Part shown: piece by piece, positions 1 through 5,355 of the stretch
How the letters are laid out: the number at the start of each line of letters is the position of its first letter
Position numbering within the stretch: position 1 is the first letter of the stretch
Assembly (NCBI GenBank): GCA_018609965.1
Contig: JAHENP010000099.1
Location: 1-6,703 of the forward strand
Length of the DNA: 6,703 nt
Source of the DNA: Haloferacaceae archaeon
Lineage (GTDB): Archaea > Halobacteriota > Halobacteria > Halobacteriales > Haloferacaceae
Direction of reading: 5' to 3'
Position numbers and translations under genes: made by a program
Notes under the pieces: generated by a model
Seen by the model: the letters and a program-made list of their open reading frames with translations, nothing else
What the model was told of the DNA's origin: nothing
Database searches by the model: none

Positions 1-6
1 AGAGTC

Positions 7-1701
7 GTGTTGTTCGGTATCTCACCCCCGGTCGTCGCGTTAGCGGTCGGTGGCTTGTTGTACGCCGCCGGCACGGTCGGCGCCTACCGTGTCGACGAGC
101 CTGGGACGGGGGCGCTCGCGGCGAGCACACTTCTGTTGACGCTGGCAATCGCCGCGGGAGCCGTCGTCGGGGTCGGCGTCACCGGGGCGACCGAGCCGTG
201 GACGACGCTCGTGGTCGCCGGGAGCTTCGCCGCCGCACTGCCGTGGACGGTGTTCGTGCTCCAGTACACCGGAAACGGGGAACTCGCGACCCGCCCGCGC
301 GTCGCGGTGGTGGCGCTCCCGATGCTGGTCGCCGTGGCCGCGATCCTGTCGCAGGTGGTGGTCGGCGTCGAGCCACGCTTCGAGGGCCCGTTCGTCGGCG
401 GGGCCGTCGCGATAAGCTTTCTCGTCGCGGTCGTGTTGACCTTCGGCGGGACCGCACTCCACCTGTACACGAGTCTCGTCTACGACAGCGTCCGGTTCGC
501 CTCGGGAGTCGCGCTCTGGTTGCCGCTGGGAGCCCCCATCGTCGGCGTCGTGTTCGGCGGCCCGATGTCGGTGCCGGCGGCGTTCGTCGCGGCGACGACG
601 CTCGTCGGCGGCAGCGCGCTCGTCGCCGGCACGGTGACACCGCTTGACGTGTTCGACACGACGCCAGCGGCCGGCCGCTACGGCCGTCGTCGACTCGCTG
701 ACGAGATCACTGACCCGGTTGCGTTTCTCGACGCCGACGGCGACGTGATCGAGACGAACGACGCCTTCGAACGTCAGTTCGAGGTGACTGAGACGGCGGT
801 CACCGGTGACCCGTTGCCGGCCGTGATCGGCGCCACCCTCTCGCGGCTCGTCGGCGCCGACAGCGTCGAGTTGATCACCGACGAGGGGCGCCGGCAGTTC
901 GCCCCGCGGGTGTCACAGCTCCAGGATCACCGCGACCGTGTCCGCGGGACGATCGTCGTCTTAGCCGACATCACCGACCAGAAGCTCCGAGAACAACGGT
1001 TGGCGGTGCTCAACCGGGTCGTGCGCCACAACCTCCGCAACGAACTCTCCGTCGTCCGCGGGTTCGCCGAAGAGATCGGCAACGACGGCGTCTCGAACGA
1101 TCTCGCGGCCGACCGGATCGTCCAGGCGTCGGACAACCTGATCACCCTCGGCGAGCGCGCCCGCGAGGCCGCCAAACTGCTCGACCACCAGCCGGAGACC
1201 CGGGAGGTGGAGTTGGGTGAACTCGTCTCCGAGGTGGCCGGCGAACTCCACGACGAGGCGACCAACCTCACCGTCGAGACGGACGTGCCGCCGGACGCGC
1301 GGGTGGAGACGGACCCGGATCTGTTGTACCGGTCGTTGAACCACCTCGCACAGAACGCGGTCGTCCACAACGACACGGACAGCCCACGGGTAGTGGTCAG
1401 CGTCGTGACCGACCGCGAGGGGGCCTACCCAATCGAGCTGACGGTCCGCGACAACGGACCCGGGATTCCAGCCCACGAGTGGGCCGCCATCGAGGAGGGG
1501 AAAGAGACCCCGTTGGAACACGGCAGCGGGCTCGGGCTGTGGGCCGTCCGCTGGGGCGTGACCAGACTCGGCGGCGAACTCCGGTATGAACCCAACGAGC
1601 CGCGCGGGAGTGTCGTCAGACTCCGACTCCCGCAGGTCGACGAGGTGGAGCCGAGCGTCGTCGCCGACCCGACTGTCGACGCCGTCGCGGAACGCGCCTG
1701 A
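7..1701 (+). CDS. Membrane sensor histidine kinase (7TM-PAS-HisKA-HATPase)
   Basis: Predicted integral-membrane sensor kinase that autophosphorylates a histidine and passes the phosphate to a response regulator; the signal is unknown. Residues 1-212 hold about seven hydrophobic segments (near 8-27, 38-58, 66-88, 100-119, 127-150, 165-184 and 188-209). With FVLQYTG near 83-89, this fits the 7TM histidine-kinase N-terminal domain. A PAS-like domain follows (about 228-325, beginning DPVAFLDADGDVIETND). The phosphoacceptor is His341 in RHNLRNE, typical of haloarchaeal kinases. The ATPase domain shows the N box (NHLAQNAVVHND, 445-456), DNGPGIP (482-488) and HGSGLGLW (505-512). There is no receiver domain. 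The GTG at 7 gives a full first membrane helix, but TTG at 10 is also possible and the frame is open to the left edge, so a slightly earlier start is not excluded. No cognate regulator is visible. The kinase call is secure; the ligand is unknown. Confidence 0.93.
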   Translation: MLFGISPPVVALAVGGLLYAAGTVGAYRVDEPGTGALAASTLLLTLAIAAGAVVGVGVTGATEPWTTLVVAGSFAAALPWTVFVLQYTGNGELATRPRVAVVALPMLVAVAAILSQVVVGVEPRFEGPFVGGAVAISFLVAVVLTFGGTALHLYTSLVYDSVRFASGVALWLPLGAPIVGVVFGGPMSVPAAFVAATTLVGGSALVAGTVTPLDVFDTTPAAGRYGRRRLADEITDPVAFLDADGDVIETNDAFERQFEVTETAVTGDPLPAVIGATLSRLVGADSVELITDEGRRQFAPRVSQLQDHRDRVRGTIVVLADITDQKLREQRLAVLNRVVRHNLRNELSVVRGFAEEIGNDGVSNDLAADRIVQASDNLITLGERAREAAKLLDHQPETREVELGELVSEVAGELHDEATNLTVETDVPPDARVETDPDLLYRSLNHLAQNAVVHNDTDSPRVVVSVVTDREGAYPIELTVRDNGPGIPAHEWAAIEEGKETPLEHGSGLGLWAVRWGVTRLGGELRYEPNEPRGSVVRLRLPQVDEVEPSVVADPTVDAVAERA

Positions 1702-1705
1702 CCGT

Positions 1706-1725
1706 TGGCGGTGTGGCCACCGCCA
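1706..1725. terminator. Hairpin between convergent genes, possible bidirectional terminator
   Basis: A perfect inverted repeat with 8-bp arms (TGGCGGTG and CACCGCCA) around a 4-base loop fills most of the 31-bp gap between the kinase stop at 1701 and the meaB stop at 1733. Being symmetrical, it would form on both transcripts. There is no T-run after it on either strand, and archaeal termination usually relies on U-tracts more than hairpins. The role as a terminator or mRNA 3'-end stabiliser is therefore inferred from position only. Confidence 0.4.
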
Positions 1726-1732
1726 CGGCCGG

Positions 1733-2872
1733 TCACTCCTCGCGGCGCAGACAGTCGGCGAGTGGGCCGACGATCTCGTCGGCGACCGTGTACGGGTCCG
1801 TCTTGCGGGCGAACACCCGTTCGGCCAACGTGTCGACCCCACCCCGCGCGACCAGTTCCTCCTCCAACAACGCGGCGGTGTCTGCCCGCAGATGTTGCCG
1901 AATCTCCTCGGCGTACCGTGTCCGCGCGTGAGCGTCGAGATCTCCGCTCTCGACGAGGTAGTCGCGGTGTTGCCCGACCGTCTCGATCAGCGTCTCGACA
2001 CCGGTCCCGTCCGTGGCGACCGTCTCCAACACCTCCGGCTCCCAGCCGTCGTCCTCGCTGCCTCCTGTAGCCGTCTCACTCGCGCCGGCCTCGGTCGCCC
2101 CGGCATCGCCTGTTCCGTTACTACTCGCGCCACCGGGGCCGTCACTCAGCGGGCCGTGGTGGCCCATCTGGAGCCCGCCGGTCGGCTCGTCGCGCATGTG
2201 GAGCATCTCCTCTAACTCGGCGACGGTCTGTTGGGCACCGTCCATGTCGGCTTTGTTGACAACGAACACGTCACCGATCTCCAAGATGCCGGCCTTCAAC
2301 ATCTGTACGTCGTCGCCCGACCCGGGTTGGACGAGCACACACACCGTCTCGGCGGTCTTTACAACGTCCACCTCGTTTTGGCCGGCGCCGACCGTCTCGA
2401 CGATCACCCGGTCTTTGCCGAACGCGTCGAGTGCCTTCACCGCGTCGGAGGTTGCCGTCGACAGCCCGCCGAGGCTTCCACGGGCGGACATCGACCGGAA
2501 GAACACCTCCATGTCGCCGACGTTCGACGCCATCCGGATGCGGTCACCCAACACCGCGCCGCCGGTGTACGGCGAGGAGGGGTCGACCGCGATCACGCCG
2601 ACCGTCTCCCCGCGGTCGCGGTACGCCTTCGCCAGCTTGTCCACCAGCGTCGACTTCCCTGCCCCCGGCGAGCCGGTGATCCCGACGACGCTCGCGGAGC
2701 CGGTGTGTTCGTGGAGTCGGGAGACGATCTCCCGGTAGCCCGGCGCGCGGTTCTCGATTTTGGTGATCACACGCGCCAACGCGCGGTGGCGTCCGTCCAG
2801 TAGCTCGGCGACCAGCTCTGCGTGTTCGCTGTCGTCCGTGTCGGTCTCGATCTCGCGGTCCGCGCTCGTCAT
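1733..2872 (-). CDS. meaB: Methylmalonyl-CoA mutase-associated GTPase MeaB (ArgK family)
   Basis: Cytoplasmic G3E-type P-loop GTPase (379 aa) that chaperones adenosylcobalamin-dependent methylmalonyl-CoA mutase, gating cofactor loading and protecting or reactivating the enzyme; the family was formerly called ArgK. Visible motifs: Walker A GSPGAGKST (67-75); the switch region VDPSSPYTGGAVLGDRIRM (96-114); ETVGAGQNEVD (159-169), a family signature at the G3 position; and NKAD (206-209), the guanine-specificity motif. The C-terminal helical part (about 300-379) matches the MeaB dimerisation arm. Residues about 232-277 are a Gly/Ser/Thr/Ala/Asp-rich, low-complexity stretch inserted before the conserved WEPEVLETVATDGTGVETL segment, probably a flexible surface loop. 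The start ATG overlaps the mcmA2 stop in ATGA, which fixes the start and implies translational coupling. The gene converges on the histidine kinase downstream. The function is well supported by motifs and by its partner gene. Confidence 0.95.
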   Translation of the reverse strand: MTSADREIETDTDDSEHAELVAELLDGRHRALARVITKIENRAPGYREIVSRLHEHTGSASVVGITGSPGAGKSTLVDKLAKAYRDRGETVGVIAVDPSSPYTGGAVLGDRIRMASNVGDMEVFFRSMSARGSLGGLSTATSDAVKALDAFGKDRVIVETVGAGQNEVDVVKTAETVCVLVQPGSGDDVQMLKAGILEIGDVFVVNKADMDGAQQTVAELEEMLHMRDEPTGGLQMGHHGPLSDGPGGASSNGTGDAGATEAGASETATGGSEDDGWEPEVLETVATDGTGVETLIETVGQHRDYLVESGDLDAHARTRYAEEIRQHLRADTAALLEEELVARGGVDTLAERVFARKTDPYTVADEIVGPLADCLRREE

Positions 2873-3294
2873 CGGTTGGCGGGTGCGTTCTCGGCCACGA
2901 ACTCGATCGTCTCCTCCATCGGCGTCCCGGGGCCGAAGATCTCAGCGACACCCAACTCCTTCAGCTCTGCGCGGTCCTCGTCGGGGACGATCCCGCCGAG
3001 CAACAACAGTGTGTCCTCGAAGGCGCCGTACTCCTCTAACCCGCTGACGATCTTCGGGACGAGCGTGTTGTGTGCCCCCGAGAGGATCGAGATCCCGAGG
3101 ACATCCACGTCCTCCTGGACGGCCGCCTGGACGATCTCGTCGGGCGCTCGGTGGAGCCCGGAGTAGATCACCTCGAACCCCGCGTCCCGGAACGCCCGCG
3201 CGATGACGTGTGCGCCCCGATCGTGGCCGTCCAACCCCACCTTGGCGATCAGACACCTGATCGTCCGCCCCCCCTGCTCCTGTTGTGTGCTCAT
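2869..3294 (-). CDS. mcmA2: Methylmalonyl-CoA mutase small subunit, cobalamin-binding domain
   Basis: A stand-alone B12-binding subunit (141 aa from the ATG at 3294) of adenosylcobalamin-dependent methylmalonyl-CoA mutase, which interconverts methylmalonyl-CoA and succinyl-CoA in propionate-type and methylaspartate-cycle metabolism. The B12 signature is complete: DGHDRG with Asp22, His24 (lower axial cobalt ligand) and Gly27; SILSGAH (69-75), the serine loop; and GGIVPDED (100-107), which lines the nucleotide tail. The length matches a lone C-terminal domain, since in archaea the catalytic barrel subunit is usually encoded separately; that gene is not in this window. An upstream in-frame ATG at 3324 would add ten residues, but the start at 3294 puts the domain at the usual distance and is preferred. 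The stop overlaps the meaB start by four bases. No clear TATA box is visible in the 66 bases upstream (3295-3360). Confidence 0.94.
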   Translation of the reverse strand: MSTQQEQGGRTIRCLIAKVGLDGHDRGAHVIARAFRDAGFEVIYSGLHRAPDEIVQAAVQEDVDVLGISILSGAHNTLVPKIVSGLEEYGAFEDTLLLLGGIVPDEDRAELKELGVAEIFGPGTPMEETIEFVAENAPANR

Positions 3295-3360
3295 ACCACA
3301 CCGTTCGGGAGCCGTCGTGTTCACTCTGACGGAGTTTCGTGTCGGAGTTGTTCGCCGTGG

Positions 3361-3755
3361 TCAGGCTGCCGGTCGGCCGGTGTGGTGTGTCGCGTCGGCC
3401 ACGCCGGTGACGCTGCCGAACGCCCGGCCGAACATGAAGAAGGCGGCCACCTGGAGGTAAAACTGGAGCACGGGGACGAACACGGCTCCGAGAATCGTGA
3501 GGAACAACACCACGGTGACGGCGTTGAGAACGAGCGACAGCACGAACGGGACGAGCCACGCGAGGATGTACTCACCGCTCGTCAACGGTCGGACGCCGCC
3601 CCGATCTGTCTCTTGACGGCCATGTTCGCCAGCGCGGCGGGGACAAGGTAGTACACCAGAATCGACACGAGCAACGCGCCGAACCCACCGACCAACCCGA
3701 ATCCAGCGAGCAGACCGTTCCCACCACCCCCGGCACTGCCTCTCTGAGACCGCAT
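3361..3755 (-). pseudogene. Frame-split remnant of a multi-pass membrane protein (DUF4013-like)
   Basis: Two hydrophobic stretches lie end to end in different frames and together read like the C-terminal half of a haloarchaeal DUF4013-type membrane protein. The first (ATG at 3755, TGA at 3584-3582, 57 aa) has a membrane segment and VYYLVPAALANMAV (residues 34-47). The second continues in the -1 frame with VRPLTSGEYILAWLVPF and two or three more membrane segments, ending at 3361. A single-base change near the G-run at about 3600-3605 would join them. The N-terminal membrane helices expected of a full-length family member are absent, so the gene is probably truncated as well as frameshifted. 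Alternatively, the second part could start at TTG 3585, which overlaps the first stop as TTGA and gives a 74-aa product, so two coupled small membrane proteins cannot be excluded. The family assignment is from remembered similarity and is moderate; a sequencing error is also possible. No promoter is obvious upstream. Confidence 0.55.
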
Positions 3756-3827
3756 GCGCGACGAACAACCACTGCGCCACAGCCAGCGATGAGAGTGGTA
3801 ACTGCTGTATCCCGTCGACCGGTCTCG

Positions 3828-5069
3828 TCAGACTGTTACGCCGAGTTCCTCCTCAACGTACTCCATGGTGTTGCCGGCAGATTCTGGGTACGGACAGTCA
3901 TCTCCTCCGACTCCCCAAGCGCTGATCCCAACAATATAAGTCTCGAAAATTCTGGCTGTCTGTTGGTACTCCTTGTAGTAGGGCCCCCCAGAGTCACCCA
4001 CGCCGGTCGTGTTCGTGGTATAAACCGTCCTGTGACCACTGCTGTTCGTTTTGATATTCTTAATGTAGCCGTACTGCCGCCCGGTACGAGCGCCGTGTTT
4101 GCCAATCTGGTAGCTCTCGTCTCCTTCGTGGTACCGCAGAGAACTCTCGGTGATGATTCCGCGAACGGTGCGGCCCAGGTGGTATGTACCGTTGTAATCT
4201 GCGAGTTGGCGGTAGTACAGCTTCTCTCCGGACTTCGTTGTCGGTACTGTGACCGACGCGAAGTCTCGCTTTCCGATATCCGACGACTGGACGGTCACCC
4301 CGTCTTCGGCCCCGTGGCAGTCTGGCTGTCTGACGACTTCGTTTTTATTCAGGCAGTGTCCTGTGGTGATCATCCTTCCGTTCCCGGTCTCGTCGTCTGT
4401 CGCCGCTGTGCCAAACGTACACGAACCGCAGGACTCTGTCTGGTACTTGGACCCGCCAGGTATCTGTTCTTCGTAATTCCCGGAGAAACTGTATCCGTCA
4501 CACTCATTTGTCTTCTGTTCTGTCCGTTCTCGTGTAATCACGGGAATTCCGTCGATAGTCGTCCCGTCAACGGACCCGGCGACGGTGTCCGGCACGATTC
4601 CCTTGAGTTCGTCGAGTTCAACGTCGGGACTGCTCTCGGAATCTGCACCCTTCTGGACGGTTCTGTCGACAGTGACAGCTTTTTTCGACTGTCCGCCGTC
4701 TGTGATGGTTGTGACACCAGTCATCACGAGTGGATCAGTCGTGTGTTGCTCGATCAGCTCCTGAACCCGGTCGCGGGCGTCGTGGGCGGTCTCGACGACC
4801 AGCCAGTGGTCACGTGACACTGTATCCGTCACCTGGGTCCGCTCGGGCGCCGCACCGTCGCGTCTCACCTCAACCGGATTGGTGTGTTTCAGTCGTTCGA
4901 CGTACTCGACACGATCAGAAGCCGGATTGTCTCCTCCCCGATTCACGTTCGTACTCGTTGCCAACGGCGCCACCATCGAGACACCACCGACGGCCGACAG
5001 AACCTCCCGGCGCGTCGTATCTGTGTCAGTAGACCCTCGCTCTGCATCGCTTTCAGTTGAATCCGACAT
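3828..5069 (-). CDS. Secreted trypsin-like (S1/chymotrypsin-fold) serine protease with Tat signal
   Basis: Predicted extracellular endopeptidase, 413 aa. The N-terminus has a twin-arginine motif (TRREVLSAVGG, RR at 20-21) followed by a short hydrophobic stretch to about residue 38. There is no lipobox Cys, so release rather than lipid anchoring is expected. Residues about 40-185 resemble no domain I recognise and may be a propeptide. The catalytic part (about 190-413) carries the triad in canonical order: His238 in TTGHC, Asp269 in KRDFASV and Ser360 in GVGDSGGP. Six cysteines (190, 214, 217, 239, 251, 392) all lie in this part, suggesting up to three disulfides; Cys239 next to the His is the usual chymotrypsin-fold position. 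The mature region is only mildly acidic (about 30 Asp/Glu to 21 Lys/Arg), and the gene is GC-poor compared with its neighbours, hinting at acquisition. The ATG at 5069 follows an AT-rich promoter with no Shine-Dalgarno. The substrate is unknown. Confidence 0.88.
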   Translation of the reverse strand: MSDSTESDAERGSTDTDTTRREVLSAVGGVSMVAPLATSTNVNRGGDNPASDRVEYVERLKHTNPVEVRRDGAAPERTQVTDTVSRDHWLVVETAHDARDRVQELIEQHTTDPLVMTGVTTITDGGQSKKAVTVDRTVQKGADSESSPDVELDELKGIVPDTVAGSVDGTTIDGIPVITRERTEQKTNECDGYSFSGNYEEQIPGGSKYQTESCGSCTFGTAATDDETGNGRMITTGHCLNKNEVVRQPDCHGAEDGVTVQSSDIGKRDFASVTVPTTKSGEKLYYRQLADYNGTYHLGRTVRGIITESSLRYHEGDESYQIGKHGARTGRQYGYIKNIKTNSSGHRTVYTTNTTGVGDSGGPYYKEYQQTARIFETYIVGISAWGVGGDDCPYPESAGNTMEYVEEELGVTV

Positions 5070-5075
5070 ACCGTT

Positions 5076-5086
5076 AGCAAATTGCT
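5076..5086. promoter_or_regulatory. 11-bp palindrome just upstream of the protease start
   Basis: AGCAA-A-TTGCT is a perfect palindrome with 5-bp arms and a one-base centre, lying six bases upstream of the protease ATG. Its position would suit an operator near the transcription start or a small 5'-UTR structure. Arms this short can arise by chance in AT-rich DNA, so the function is inferred and weak. Confidence 0.25.
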
Positions 5087-5104
5087 GAGATCAGTGTTAA
5101 TCTT

Positions 5105-5141
5105 TTTGTTTATTTTTATCATAAACAGGAATATATTTCTC
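5105..5141 (-). promoter_or_regulatory. AT-rich archaeal promoter region for the trypsin-like protease
   Basis: Bases 5101-5140 contain only 7 G/C out of 40, against about 70 percent in the surrounding genes. Read on the minus strand, two TATA-like elements occur: GAGAAATATATT (5142-5131), with a purine-rich BRE-like lead, and TTTATGATAAAA (5125-5114). Transcription starting about 25 bases downstream of either would give a leader of roughly 20-40 bases before the ATG at 5069. No Shine-Dalgarno is present, as is common in haloarchaea. A 7-bp inverted repeat (5107-5113 and 5121-5127) overlaps the second element and could be a regulator site. Which TATA is used cannot be decided by eye. Confidence 0.5.
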
Positions 5142-5355
5142 TGTGTCTGGGGACTGTGCGTTGCGCGCGGTTTCTGATGTGGAGACAACCGCCGAGGAGG
5201 TGAGAGAGCAGAGAGATCACCATACGTGACATTTCCCCGCCGACTCGTCTGTCGTGTTGTCGACCACGAGAACGTAGTCGGCCCGTTCTCGGACGGCAAT
5301 CACAGGGCCACCGAACAGTACGACATCGACGGCTCCTCCCCACCCACAACGCCGC

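Larger units (their letters stand above)
5070..5355. other. 286-base intergenic region between the two protease genes
   Basis: The gap separates the S9 peptidase stop (5356) from the trypsin-like protease start (5069), both on the minus strand. The half next to the protease (about 5070-5145) is strongly AT-rich and holds the presumed promoter and two inverted repeats. The half next to the S9 gene (about 5150-5355) has ordinary haloarchaeal composition. It contains one short minus-strand open stretch (5330-5217) with protein-like wording but no convincing start. I see no tRNA, no repeat array and no T-run terminator on the minus strand. Confidence 0.6.

Noticed and set aside
961..1842. Long minus-strand open frame (293 codons) opposite the histidine kinase
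   Set aside because: It runs antisense through the kinase core motifs and past its end into meaB, and has no recognisable domain. GC-rich DNA gives few stops in such frames.
2013..2803. Plus-strand open frames opposite meaB
   Set aside because: These are antisense shadows of a gene with complete GTPase motifs; the translations are low-complexity and have no ribosome-binding context.
3572..3780. Upstream extension of the second membrane frame (MAQWLFVAHAVSERQ...)
   Set aside because: That part is Arg/Trp-rich and non-hydrophobic, unlike the following membrane segments. Over the same bases the neighbouring frame from 3755 gives membrane-type sequence, so the extension is a shadow.
3817..3824. 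GACCGGTC palindrome after the protease stop
   Set aside because: An 8-bp self-complementary word is expected by chance in GC-rich DNA; it has no loop or T-run to suggest a terminator.
3789..4817. Long plus-strand open frame (342 codons) antisense to the trypsin-like protease
   Set aside because: The opposite strand encodes an intact protease with Tat signal and full catalytic triad. The antisense translation is Val/Cys-rich with no recognisable motif, as expected of a shadow frame.
5107..5127. Inverted repeat as a terminator for the S9 peptidase transcript
   Set aside because: On the minus strand it is followed by an A-rich stretch, not a U-tract, and it lies about 230 bases past the stop. 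A promoter/operator role for the protease fits better.
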